Below are positions 1 to 8,617 of a stretch of DNA of 22,350 nt, piece after piece. The notes beneath the pieces are model-generated. The model searched no databases, was not told the origin of the DNA, and was given only the letters and a program-made list of their open reading frames with translations. Within the stretch, counting starts at the first letter, position 1. Every line of letters starts with the position of its first letter. A program made the translations under genes and the position numbers. Source of the stretch: Emiliania huxleyi CCMP1516 (Eukaryota > Haptophyta > Isochrysidales > Noelaerhabdaceae); contig NW_005199962.1 of NCBI RefSeq assembly GCF_000372725.1, positions 22,010 to 44,359 of the forward strand, given 5' to 3'.

Positions 1-772
1 TGCGCTTCTGCAGCAACACGACGCTCACCTTCTTTCTGCGCGCCATGCCGCCGTCGGTCACCCTCCCGGCAGCGGAGAGGCACGACGAGCTGATTGACGC
101 GGCGCTATACAAGCTCGTCGGCGGGGCACGGGTCGGCGCCGCCGGCAAGCGCTGGGAGCGGGCGCGCAGGCAGGCGCGCCTGCCCGTCAAGATGGGCGGT
201 ATGGGCCTCACCAGCGCCGTGGACATTCGTGAGCCGGCGTGGATTGGCACTTGGGCGCTCGTCGCCGGGCCCATGCGCCAGCTGCATGCTCCTTTCCGCG
301 ACCTTGACGTGAGCAAGGCGCCGGGCTCCGATTTCGACGAGCTGCGTGCGGCGACGCACAACAGGCTCAAGGAGGAGCACGGCAAGATCACGGCGACGTG
401 GAGGAGTGGGACGACAAGACGAAGGCGGAGTACTTCGACCTGGTCGGTGGCACGACGGGCAGGCCCCCGGACGTCGAGGTGGAGCCGTGGGACGAGCCCG
501 ACGAGGGCAAGAAGCTGCGCGCCTCCGCAGAGCCGCCAGAGCCGGCTGAGAGGAAGGCGCTCTCGCGCTTCCGGCCGCATACTCTCGTCGAGGCCAAGGA
601 GCTGCTGCCCCTCGCCGAGTTCACGTCCAAGCACGAGTTCCTACACCAGGCGCAGCGGCGCTTCACGACGGTGGTCCACAACAGGAACTGGCGCGACCTC
701 GCAGAGGAGCTCGCCGCGGAGGGCTCCGCGGGATCGCGGTCTGCTCCTCGTGTTAGTTTTGTTGTAAAATAG
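1..772 (+). pseudogene. 3' part of a non-LTR retroelement reverse transcriptase ORF, frameshifted
   Basis: The reading frame is already open at the left edge and runs past about 390, then coding sense moves to another frame, where it continues from 398 to a TAG at 770-772. The first part has the arrangement seen downstream of the polymerase core in many algal and protist retroelement proteins: a TFFLRAMPPSV stretch, then RLPVKMGGMGLTSA followed by an AWIGTWAL stretch (compare the common LPxRxGGLGLxSA motif). The second part carries FTSKHEFLHQAQRRFTTVV and a short hydrophilic tail. The YxDD catalytic region must lie left of the window. The frame change near 390-400 suggests a decayed copy, although a sequencing error or an intron cannot be excluded. 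Assignment rests on remembered family motifs, not on a search. Confidence 0.6.
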
Positions 773-791
773 GCGGCTCCCGTGGTGTACC

Positions 792-918
792 TGTGTTAGT
801 GCCAGTGCGCGCCAGTCCCGTGCCCAGTGTTGGAATCAGAGAGTAACACAGTGTTGTGCCCAGAATTGCAAAATTCTTGTGTTAGTGCCAGTGCGAGCCA
901 GTCCCGTGCCCAGTGTTG
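792..918 (+). repeat. Two-copy 41-bp direct repeat in intergenic DNA
   Basis: Positions 792-832 and 878-918 are 41-bp copies differing at one base. They are built from GTGCCAGT/GCCAGTCCC modules. A further partial module (GTGCGCGCCAGT) occurs at 950-961, and a related string (CGTGCCAGTCTGC) at 999-1011. An AAAATTCTT motif precedes the second copy (871-878), and another lies at 934-945. The repeat sits between the retroelement fragment and the gene at 1107, so it may be element end sequence or upstream regulatory DNA. Confidence 0.7.
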
Positions 919-994
919 TGCGAGGGAGCCCGTGTAAAATTCTTTTCTAGTGCGCGCCAGTACGGCCGCAAGCCGCTAACTAGGTTCGGTTCGT

Positions 995-1042
995 GGTTCG
1001 TGCCAGTCTGCTGTGAGATTCACCGGTAAGAATTCTTTTCTA
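995..1042 (+). promoter_or_regulatory. Promoter-like block shared with the RCC1-gene upstream region
   Basis: The block consists of GTTCGTGCCAGTCTGCTGTG near 996-1015, then after a short spacer TAAGAATTCTTTTCTAGC at 1026-1043. It ends about 65 bp before the ATG at 1107. The same two modules in the same order occur on the opposite strand at 11039-11092, just upstream of the RCC1-like gene. The two downstream genes are unrelated, so this is better read as a promoter or 5' leader element, or a dispersed repeat, than as coding sequence. No experiment in the sequence tells these apart. Confidence 0.5.
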
Positions 1043-1106
1043 GCGGCGCATGTCGCGGCACTAGCTAGGCTGGTGCGCGAGCAGAGTACGTGTGCTAATC
1101 GAGGAT

Positions 1107-1514
1107 ATGCTCGCCGCCGGCAGCCGCGCCGTCTTCGCCTGCCTGTCCCTGCTCTCGCTCCTCTTCTCCTTCCAGTACGCCGCTCGTCAGCAGGCGCTCG
1201 CCGCGCTGCAGCTCGGAGAGTCGCTCGGAGGCGCTCCCATCTCGGACATCCCGGCGATGTGGGGCCGGCACGTGGCCGCGCTCCTGGGAGCATACGGGCT
1301 CATGCTCGCGAGCGCGGCTCTCGGCGGCTCGGCCGACCGCTCGGTGCTCCTCTGTGCCGTCGCCTACGAGGCGGCGGCCGCAGCCAACACAGAGTACACC
1401 GTCGGCGCCAGCACGGCGACGCGGACGGCGCACCGGGTGCGGTGCGCGGCCACCGTGGCTGCGGTCGCGTACGAGTGGACTAGGCGACCTGTGAAGGGCC
1501 AGCGGCGGGCATGA
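1107..1514 (+). CDS. Small predicted four-helix membrane protein, unknown function
   Basis: This is a 135-residue ORF from the ATG at 1107 to TGA. The frame opens slightly upstream, but only with GTG. Four hydrophobic stretches are visible at about residues 5-24 (SRAVFACLSLLSLLFSFQYA), 56-73, 79-95 and 111-123, separated by short polar loops, with a basic C-terminus (RRPVKGQRRA). That pattern fits a small integral membrane protein with both ends on the same side. I recognise no family. Support for a real gene comes from the hydrophobic pattern and from the promoter-like block about 65 bp upstream, which is shared with another gene. No intron is needed. It could also be the last exon of a longer gene, but nothing upstream reads as coding in this strand. 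Confidence 0.5.
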   Translation: MLAAGSRAVFACLSLLSLLFSFQYAARQQALAALQLGESLGGAPISDIPAMWGRHVAALLGAYGLMLASAALGGSADRSVLLCAVAYEAAAAANTEYTVGASTATRTAHRVRCAATVAAVAYEWTRRPVKGQRRA

Positions 1515-1996
1515 AGAAAAGGCTGCAACGGCCTCCTGTGGTGAACTGCGTGTCCCACCTGTACTCAGTACCCGTCTACTACGGCTCTCCGCGCTACAGC
1601 CCCCGGTGTACGTCGTGTATAGAGAGGTGCGGAGGTCCCTCTCCCGGGACAGTGTGCATGTAGGCTGGCGAGGTAAGTTGTGGAAACAGCTGACGCAGTC
1701 TCGCCAAGGCTCGGCCCCAGAGGCAGAGCATGGCCAGAAGAACACCCCGCAGATAGGACACGCTCTAATCACAGATAAAACGAAAAAGAAACTCCGATCG
1801 CCGATGCCCGAGATAGACGCGTCCCCAGCGCTCCCCACGCGAGAGCGCGCCCCAAACTCCGAGAGGCGTGGGCGTGGAGAGACGCGGCCTGCCCGTTGCC
1901 CTCCGGCTCGAGGACGTGCAGCAGCACGCCACCTGTAGGCCTTGTGCGATCTGTGGACATGGCGGGGCGGATGAATCCCAACGATCTTGCGCGCTT
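1515..1996. other. Intergenic stretch without a recognisable gene
   Basis: Several short overlapping frames are open here on both strands but none has family resemblance or a convincing codon pattern. It probably contains the 3' untranslated part of the preceding gene. No RNA gene or repeat was seen. Confidence 0.5.
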
Positions 1997-2428
1997 ATGG
2001 ACGGAACTCCGTGCGAAACACCCTCTTGGCACGGCAATCTGATTGCAGTGGCGTCGGCGCCGAACCTCCCACGTCCGGTGCCTTCCTACGGATCATCGCT
2101 CGACAGGGTCAAGCCGCTCATCATTGGAGAGTTTCATGACCCCGCAACGACCTACACTTCGGCGCAGAAAATGCGGGGCTTCTTTCCTAACGGCGCTTTG
2201 ATGAACTGGCAAGGCTATCGCCATGGCCTGCCCTCCACCGTGAACGCGGGCCAACCCGGTACGCGAGACTTCCAAAAGAAAGGCTACGGCGCCTGGGATT
2301 GCTTCAACAGGACGCGGGACTACCTCAAGGATGGCATTCTTCCCCCGAATGGGTATACCTGCCCGATCAATGGTCCGGCTGCAGGCTCTCTGTCCTTGCG
2401 CATCGCGAAGGAGGTGCCCCCATGTTAA
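1997..2428 (+). pseudogene. Orphan C-terminal fragment of a TAP-like alpha/beta hydrolase (peptidase S33 type)
   Basis: The frame is open from 1868 with the first ATG at 1997; the family-like part begins near 2100. The stretch KPLIIGEFHDPATTYTSAQ resembles the segment bearing the catalytic Asp (the D of DPAT). FPNGALMNWQGYRHG resembles the segment bearing the catalytic His, and YLKDGILPPNGYTCP resembles the closing YLxxGxLPxxGTxC motif of TAP-like C-terminal domains. The nucleophile elbow (GxSxG) and the rest of the hydrolase core are absent, and there is no room for them between this frame and the gene ending at 1514. The fragment is therefore a truncated or transposed copy, or the last exon of a gene whose earlier exons I failed to see. 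A GHG-to-RHG change next to the His is also notable. Identification is from remembered motifs. Confidence 0.5.
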
Positions 2429-2904
2429 TGTATGGCCGTCCATTCTCACTCTCCTTTGCGCTATCGGCCCTCAAAACTTGCCGGGCCGTGGCTTAGCTCG
2501 AGAAGACAAGACTCTGCATGTCGCATGATATAAGAAGGAGCCAGATGGGCGTTGCATGTCGCATGATATAGCCGCCCCTCTCTCCCTGGGCGTTCCCCAC
2601 TATAATAGCGCTCGAAGTTACGTAATAACGTGGTAAAAGGTAGGATACGCCTCTCCACAAACCAACTGTTGTGGTTCGTATTCATGAGAGAGACGCACCG
2701 AGCATCCCCCCGCGGTCATTTGCTTCGGTGGTGGCGGGGACGGCGGCGGCGGGGACGGTGCGGTGATTCTTCAAGAGAAAATAAATAAGCCGAATGAGCT
2801 GTGTCTATCCCCAAAATCTATTCGTGACCGACAGCCGCTCCCCCCATTTTTCCCCGCCTCGGTCGGCTTGCAGGCTCGCGCACCGCTCGTGCTCAGCCTA
2901 GCGC
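2429..2904. other. Intergenic DNA with an 18-bp direct repeat
   Basis: No gene was seen. TGCATGTCGCATGATATA occurs twice, at 2515-2532 and 2553-2570, 38 bp apart. A purine-rich GGGGACGGCGGCGG stretch lies near 2737-2758. The region lies downstream of the hydrolase fragment (plus strand) and downstream of the channel gene (minus strand), so it is a convergent 3'-3' spacer and may hold the 3' ends of both transcripts. Confidence 0.6.
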
Positions 2905-5025
2905 CTAGGCAAAGACGCGACGGCGGCGCGACCCGCTCTCGCTCTCGGCGGGAGAGTCGGGCAGCTCCGCCGCGTCCTGCAGCCGCGCGAGCGGGATCGT
3001 GCCGGCGGGCGGGGGCTCCGTCGGCTCGCGCGGAGAGAGGAACTCGCCGCTGCTCTTCCGCTTCGCGCACATCTCCTCGACGAGCATCGTGAGCCGCGCC
3101 ACGTCGTCCCGCAGCAGCGTCACCTCATCCTTGACCGAGCGCTTCGGCTGCGGCTGGCCGAGGCTCGACTTGCGCGCCTGCTTCGGGTTGAGAATCTTGT
3201 CGATCTCAGCGAAGTCGAGCTCGCCCGACTTGTCGCGGTCCATCGAGTCGAAGATCTGGTGCAGCACGCTTCGCGGGCCGCGGTAGCCCAGGCTCTGGAT
3301 CGCCTTGCACCACTCGCGCCTCGAGACGGTGCCGGAGCCGTCGTCGTCCCAGCTGCGGAAGAGCGCCTGCAGCTGGCCGTACTCCTGCGCGAGCATCTGG
3401 TGCAGCTTCTCAATCACGCTCATCTCCTCCGGGTCGGGCGCGTCCTCCTCCTCCACCATCTTGTCGAGCAGCACCGCGACGACGACGTTGATGAGGACGA
3501 TCTGGCAGACGATGATGAAGGAGACGTAGAAGAGGGCCGGCCCGACGCCTGTGTCGCCGCTAAAGATGGCGGGCCGCGCGACCGCCTATGGACACGTCTC
3601 GGACATGTCGTGGACGTGTCACGGAAAGCTTCGGGAGGGCAACCTGCTGCCCGCCTCGGACCACGACTCGCCGGTCAGCACCTGGAAGAGTGTGTACAGC
3701 GCGCGGAAGAAGGTGCCGTAGTACTCTTCCCCGTACGTGAAGCCACGCGCCGTCTCGGAGGAGAAGGTCTGGGTGAGGGAGCAGTCCTCGCCGGCGAGAT
3801 AGTCGTTGCCATCGTCCACGTACACCGTGCGGCCGTCCTCGGTCTCATTGCAGAGCCCGCGCCGCACATTCTCGTTGTACGTCGTGATGCCGCCGTCATC
3901 GCCGGTGAGGTGGAAGAAGTCGACGCCGAGAATCGCGTAGATGCACATCACGATGATCGTGATCAGAAATGCGTTGAAGACGCCGGGGATCGCCTTGCCG
4001 AGTCTGCGCACCGGTGCAACGGCGCCGTTTTTGGCGCGAGGTGTGGCCCGGCGGGGAAGAGAGCAGTAGGGCGGGAGGAGAGGCGGGAGTACTGGAGGGC
4101 GGGAGGAGAGGCGGGAGTACTGGAGGGCGGGAGGAGAGGCGGGAGAACTGGAGGGCGGGAGGAGAGGCGGGATAACTGGAGGGCGGGAGGAGAGGCGGGA
4201 GAACTGGAGGGGGGAGGAGAGGCGGGAGTACTGGAGGCTGGGAGGGTGGTGGCGGGAGAACTGGAGGCTGGGAGGGTGGTGGCGGGAGGGCGGCGAGGCT
4301 GCAGGCGCACGAGGAGAGGATCTTGTTGAGCGACTTGACGCGCTTGAAGAGGCGAAAGATGCGAAAGGCCCGAAGGTTGCGGACGAGCGCGAGCTGCGGC
4401 GGCATAAAGGCGCCGCCGATGGCCTCTGCCATGCCGACGCAGCCGATGGAGACGACGAGGAGGTCGAAACAGTTCCAGCCGCAGTTGTGGCGCCAGAAGG
4501 CAAAGGCGAGCCCATAGAAGTTGACCAGTAACTCGACGAGGAAGAGCGTGTTGAAGGTGAACTCGCTCCACTTCCAGAGCGCCGGCCGCAACTGCTCGGC
4601 ATAAGGGTCCCACTCCTGCGGGCGCGGAAGTAATGGTTAGCCAGCGTAGCCACCGTGAAAGAGCCGATGCGAGGTCCGTGAAGGCAGCCGACCTTCTCTG
4701 CGCAGTTGAACAGGAAGTTGGAGATGATCAGGACGGCGGTCAGAATCTGGACGGGCTGGCTAATGTAGAAGCGGAAGACATCGAGCTGGCGCGGGAGGCA
4801 GAAGCAGATCGACCGAGGCGGCGGGAGGGAGATTTCCTCCCACCTCAGCTTGGTGTTCGAGTCGGCGGGGACAGATCTTGCCGTGCTGTGGGTGCTCTCC
4901 TCAAGAGTAACGCTCTCGGCGTCCGAGCAGTCGATGTCCGAGCCCACAGCCGCGGAAGTCCGGGTGGCGGCCTTCTCAGCGGCCTCGCGCTTGCGCCTCC
5001 GCGCAGCGTGGATCGCAGCAATCAT
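2905..5025 (-). CDS. Single-domain voltage-gated cation channel with C-terminal EF-hand pair
   Basis: Reconstructed as complement(join(2905..3585, 3655..4003, 4311..4615, 4693..5025)), 555 residues, phases consistent at every junction. S1 lies at about 91-108, S2 131-148, S3 159-176. S4 lies at 186-204 with R190, R193, R196, R199 and K202 spaced every third residue. S5 is at 219-243, the pore loop carries TLFQVLTGESWSE with E325 as likely selectivity residue, and S6 is about 347-370. EF-hand loops follow at 409-420 (DDDGSGTVSRRE) and 445-456 (DRDKSGELDFAE), both with full ligand sets, then a short coiled-coil-like helix near 476-500. The product should sit in a membrane and pass Na+/Ca2+ on depolarisation, with calcium feedback. 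One six-helix domain is present, as in the EukCat/BacNav-like channels described in diatoms and haptophytes. Introns: 4616-4692 GT-AG, 4004-4310 GT-AG, 3586-3654 GC-AG. The ATG at 5025 is the only in-frame ATG before S1. Confidence 0.85.
4070..4288 (+). repeat. 28-bp minisatellite inside a channel-gene intron
   Basis: Six tandem units of 27-28 bp (GGCGGGAGGAGAGGCGGGAG followed by TACTGGAG, AACTGGAG or TAACTGGAG variants) run from 4070 to 4236. Two longer variant units with GGGAGGGTGGTGGCGGGAG follow to 4288. The whole array lies in the 307-nt intron between the S4 and S5 exons. On the coding strand it is C-rich, polypyrimidine-like DNA. Unit variants are interleaved, which suggests active length change. 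Confidence 0.9.
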
Positions 5026-6000
5026 GCGCTCGTGATTAAAGCCTAAGCGTCCCGGACAGAGGCTGACACGTGTGAGCGCAAGGCCGCGAGGCGCCGACCC
5101 GATATGCGGCCAGCTGAAGTGCACTTCATTTATTTCTTTTTGCCCCTCCCACTGCTGAAAAATTCCGCGCCATAACAACTGTCTATGCGCGCGCTCCGCC
5201 CCCGGCCGCTGCCGACGCGAATGCGCGCGGCGGCCGCGCGCTAGGTGCGGGAGCCCACCGGACGCTCACGCGGCGCCGGGGCGTATCGGTCTCGGCACGT
5301 CTCGCGCGCTGCGAGGTGTCTTTTGGCATGCTGGCGCTTGGCAAAGACGCCAGCAAGCTCGCCTTGCTTGCCTGCGGCCGCGGGCGTGTGGGTGGGCCCG
5401 CCAGGCTCGGCGAGGCTCGGCGCGGGTCTTCGAGCTCGCCGCCGGCGGCGAGCCAGCATAGCTCGTCGCTCGACGGGAGCCTGTCCGGTATGCTCTGGGC
5501 ATGCTGTACAGCATCGCCAACTTTCTGGGAGGGTCTACAGGGCCAGGGCGGGCCGGCTCGGGCGCGATTGCGCGCTCAATACTACCACGACTACCTGCTC
5601 TCGAACCGGGCCGCCGACGGCGGGCTTGTGCGGCGCGCCGCTCGACGGCAGGCTGCTCCTCACCCTTCCGACAGCATCTGCTGTCTCGCTTCTCTCGCTG
5701 CGACCGCATCCGGGGGCCTGCGGCGACCTCCTGGCTTCGCCAGCGCTGCCTATGACTGCGGCACGCACGTCGGCTCGCCGCCCGCGTCGCCCGCGGCGGG
5801 CCCGCATAGCGCGCCGCTCGTCGGGGGAGTGCCAAGGAGGTTGAGGAGTACAGGCTGCCTCGCTCAGACCGCCGCCGACGCGGCGCGGGGCCGCTGTCGG
5901 CGCTGCTGCCGAGCTCCTGCGCTGTGGGCTTCGCCATCGTGTCCTGAGTACGTCGCCGACGCCACCTGCCGCTCGCCGCTGCCTTGGACTTCCCGGCCAT
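5026..6000. other. GC-rich stretch, no gene assigned
   Basis: The first 150 bp are the upstream region of the channel gene; GGAATTTTTC on the minus strand at about 5157-5166 resembles the AATTCTTTT motif seen near other genes. From 5240 on, long frames are open on both strands, as expected at this GC content. One plus-strand stretch reads well, from about 5803 to a TGA at 5945, with AKEVEEYRLPRSDRRRRG and a hydrophobic end. I could not connect it to exons with a recognisable product. Related strings around GCATAGCKCGYCGCTCG occur at about 5456-5472 and 5804-5820, with a weaker one near 5633-5650, so local duplication has occurred. Confidence 0.4.
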
Positions 6001-6003
6001 CAG

Positions 6004-6039
6004 GCAAACACACACACACACACACACAAACACACACAC
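6004..6039 (+). repeat. (AC)n microsatellite
   Basis: An interrupted run of about 17 CA dinucleotides starts the repeat-rich block that continues to about 6430. Confidence 0.9.
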
Positions 6040-6430
6040 TATTAATAATCGGGTAATAATTATTAATTATTAATCATCGGGCGGGGGCGCGGCGCGGCGG
6101 CGAGCGGCGCGAGACGGCGGCGCGGCGAGGCAGCGGGCGACGCAGTGCGGGGCGGCGCGGCGGCGGGTGGTATAATTGTTTATTAATTCATTAATAATGA
6201 ATTAATAATTGTCGGGCGGCGGCGCGGCGCGGCGGCGGGCGGCGCGAGGCGGCGGCGCGGCGAGGCAGCGGGCGACGCAGGGCGGGGCGGGGCGGCGGCG
6301 GGTGGTATAATTACTTATTTATTAATTAATAATGAATTAATAATCACCGGGGGGCGGCGCGGCGCGGCGGCGGGCGGGGCGGCGCGGCGGCGGTAGGGTA
6401 ATTAATTATTTGTTAATTTATTATTACTTA
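6040..6430. repeat. Three-copy satellite of alternating AT-only and GC-only blocks, ~135-bp period
   Basis: GC-only blocks of about 60-95 bp (about 6077-6168, 6211-6304 and 6348-6398) alternate with AT-only blocks of 30-45 bp. Each GC block contains the same GCGGCGCGGCGCGGCGGCG and GCAGCGGGCGACGCAG-type modules, and blocks one and two are followed by GGTGGTATAATT. The middle AT block folds into a 13-bp perfect inverted repeat (6180-6192 against 6196-6208, loop TAA). The third GC block is shortened. No coding potential is credible here. Confidence 0.85.
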
Positions 6431-6605
6431 ATGACCTCGAGTGCTGTATTCCACGTCCTAACCTAACTAGTTAATTCATTAATTAATTACGTATTGTATT
6501 CCGCGCTGGGTATTCGTAAGTATTCCAGGAAGGCAGGGCGCGAGGCGGAGCTGTCTCGACGCAGTGTACCACCACCCACGCTGTAGATGGACAGAGAATA
6601 GTTCC

Positions 6606-6706
6606 CTTCCCCCCTCGGAGGGGGCCGGGAGAGGCGCACCCCGAGGGCCCCACTCTTTCCCCTTCCCCCCTCGGAGGGGGCCGGGCGAGGCGTAACCCGA
6701 GGGCCC
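6606..6706 (+). repeat. Two tandem ~45-bp GC-rich repeats with hairpin potential, 56-bp period
   Basis: Copies start with CCTTCCCCCCTCGGAGGGGG at about 6606 and 6662 and continue to GAGGGCCC with a few differences. CCCCCCTCGGAGGGGG can pair with itself. The region falls in no supported gene. Confidence 0.75.
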
Positions 6707-6808
6707 TCTTCCCTGACCCCGCCCGCCTGCCCGCCTGCCCTGCCCGCCTGGCTGATAAGATCTTTTCACCTTGACTTGGTGGAGTATAGGTACGAGGGTG
6801 GTGTGGCA

Positions 6809-6908
6809 TCTCTTGCGGGTCTCGCCAGGGGCGCCTGCCAACCTCGCTTGCGAGGGGCGTGTGGCATGTCTGAACGGACTCGTGAGGGGCGCCTGCCTAC
6901 CTCGCTTC
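6809..6908 (+). repeat. Two diverged tandem ~45-bp repeats
   Basis: Both copies contain TGGCAT, a variable middle, AGGGGCGCCTGCC and ACCTCGCTT. They span about 6809-6851 and 6862-6908 and differ by substitutions and a small insertion. Confidence 0.6.
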
Positions 6909-6970
6909 GTCGAAGCGGCGCTTTGTACCCACACCCACCCCGCCGCATTCGTCGCCGGCGCGCGACAGGC

Positions 6971-7048
6971 TCCCGTCGGCTGGACTGCCCTCGACGAGTG
7001 GGTGTCGCCAACCAAAGCGACACGCACTCGAGGGTAGTGCCGACGGGA
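6971..7048. other. Long imperfect hairpin (~30-bp stem)
   Basis: TCCCGTCGGC at 6971-6980 pairs with the end of the element near 7039-7048. CTGCCCTCGA pairs with TCGAGGGTAG, and GTGTCGC (7002-7008) pairs with GCGACAC (7017-7023), leaving an 8-nt loop at 7009-7016 with small bulges in the stem. Further inverted pairs follow: 7188-7197/7219-7228 (GCCGCACGTC, perfect 10 bp) and about 7301-7324. This could be a structured noncoding RNA, a small foldback element or chance in GC-rich DNA; overlapping ORFs on both strands are not convincing. Confidence 0.55.
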
Positions 7049-7532
7049 CGCGGCTCGAAGGGCGTGGCTCCGCAGCGCGACTGGCACTCGTCGCAGAGGC
7101 CTCGCATTCGACAAGTCGGGAACGGCTCTACCCGCAACTTTATCGCTAACACGCGCGCACCGCCGAGCCTGCGGCGGGCGCGCTGCAGCCGCACGTCTAC
7201 CTTCGTCATAGTGCCACGACGTGCGGCCTAGAATTAGCACACGTGCCTCTGTTCGCTAACACTCACACATTGAATTGTCACCGCCAGTGAGTGCGAGATA
7301 GGGCTGGCCGCTGGCGGCTAGCCCGTGAGGAGGGCGACCATAGACACCTCACTAACCCCACACACGGTCTCGTCCGTGCCTCGCCGGCCGGCGAGATTGC
7401 TAGAGGTGGAGCAAGCCTGCTCTAGCCTCGCATATTACCTCCTGTCGTCTGTTGTGATGTTGTGCCCTTGTTTGTTTCTCTTGGCACCTTGGAGTGCTGG
7501 GGGGGGCGACAGGAGGAATGTGGCCCTGAGTT

Positions 7533-8165
7533 ATGTGTACGCCAACTCAGGGTGTGTGGCAGCCAGCTGGCTGTGTGTCTTGTGAGCTTGTTTGTGTCTG
7601 TGTGTCGCTCGTGCGTGTCGTCATCATCTGTCTTGCGTCCACCCATACCGCGTTGGTGTCCAGTCCGAGCCTGGCTGTTCTTCACCTTTCTACCTACCTA
7701 CCTACTGCTCGCCAATCTCGCCCCTCCCACTACTCGGTTGCCCAGTGGGCGGCTATCCAGGCGGCTGAGAAGGCGGCATGGGACGCGGCGCGCTGCCCTA
7801 GGTTTAGGGCGGCTTTGGACGCTATGCCGGAACAGGGGCCGGGATGTTGCGACGGAGGGCCGGAGCTATGGGCTGGCGCCACGACGTTGCAGGACACGGA
7901 GGGGTGGAAGGAGCTGGTGAAGGCGGGAAAGATTCTGCTCTTCGACGAGGATCGGGCGGTGGTGATGCGATATGCTCCTGGCGGGGGGCGCGGTCGAGGG
8001 CGCGGGGGTGGGTCGCGCAGTGCCCGCTGGCGGGGCAAGCGGCGAGGGGGTCGCCGGGGGGGTTGGGATGATGGGGATGGTCTTTTCGGCGAGCACTACG
8101 GTGCTCGCGGATTCGACTGTCCCCCCGATCGTGCCCACCTCCATGAGGACGACGGCGCCTTCTAA
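7533..8165 (+). CDS. Uncharacterised protein with an arginine/glycine-rich (RGG-like) tract
   Basis: The frame is open from an ATG at 7533 to TAA at 8163-8165 (210 codons), but its first 60 codons come from low-complexity GTGT-rich DNA and may be untranslated. The convincing part begins near 7720 with SVAQWAAIQAAEKAAWDAA, goes through DTEGWKELVKAGKILLFDED, a GGGRGRGRGGGSRSARWRG tract at about 7980-8035, and ends in an acidic, histidine-containing tail. RGG-type tracts often bind RNA. I recognise no family. It may be a first ORF of a mobile element together with the ORF at 8618, since both lie between an upstream hairpin cluster and a palindrome and neither has introns. The start could be an internal ATG or a spliced exon. 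Confidence 0.45.
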   Translation: MCTPTQGVWQPAGCVSCELVCVCVSLVRVVIICLASTHTALVSSPSLAVLHLSTYLPTARQSRPSHYSVAQWAAIQAAEKAAWDAARCPRFRAALDAMPEQGPGCCDGGPELWAGATTLQDTEGWKELVKAGKILLFDEDRAVVMRYAPGGGRGRGRGGGSRSARWRGKRRGGRRGGWDDGDGLFGEHYGARGFDCPPDRAHLHEDDGAF

Positions 8166-8236
8166 AGGTCCGTCGCAGGCTGTGCCTCTTTTGGTACCTG
8201 TGTCGAACCTGTGTGCTGTGCGAGAGAGTTCTGCTT

Positions 8237-8271
8237 GTGAAGAATTCTTTTTAGCGAAAATTCTTTTTAGC
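8237..8271 (+). promoter_or_regulatory. Tandem AATTCTTTTTAGCGAA motif
   Basis: AGAATTCTTTTTAGCGAA is followed at once by AATTCTTTTTAGCGAAG, giving two copies with a 17-bp period. The motif matches AAGAATTCTTTTCTAGC before the gene at 1107 and related sequences before the RCC1, 11402 and 16816 genes. Here it lies about 350 bp before the ATG at 8618. Confidence 0.45.
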
Positions 8272-8520
8272 GAAGACGAAACAAATCGGGATGCGTGTGT
8301 GGGCTCGAGAGAGATGCGTCAGGTGTGTGTCCGCCTCTTTTCATACATCGAAGAGAGAGAGAGAGCTAAAAGCACAGTACATCGAAAGTTCGAAGCCGAG
8401 CTAAAAACAAATCGCACACACGCTCGACTCGCACGTCCAAACAAACACTAACACTCACACGTAATTTGGGGCCTGGAGCCCTGTTCACGCGCGCGCGAGA
8501 CGTGCAGACAGGGTTGCCAG

Positions 8521-8543
8521 GTGAGAGATAGCGAATCTCTCAC
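8521..8543. other. Perfect 9-bp hairpin
   Basis: GTGAGAGAT (8521-8529) and ATCTCTCAC (8535-8543) are exact inverted copies around a 5-nt loop. It lies 75 bp before the ATG at 8618, within the likely untranslated leader of that ORF. Confidence 0.6.
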
Positions 8544-8617
8544 GTCCACCGCGCGCCTGTCATGTGTGTGCTTGCGGCCGGCTTCATCGCCAGCACCGCC
8601 TTTTCCTCCGAGCTCCG

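Noticed and set aside
3259..4329. 356-codon plus-strand ORF opposite the channel gene
   Set aside because: It is antisense to clear channel exons and to the minisatellite and has no family resemblance.
5266..6039. 257-codon minus-strand Arg-rich ORF
   Set aside because: It begins in the (AC)n microsatellite and has no family resemblance or codon pattern; open frames this long are expected at this GC content.
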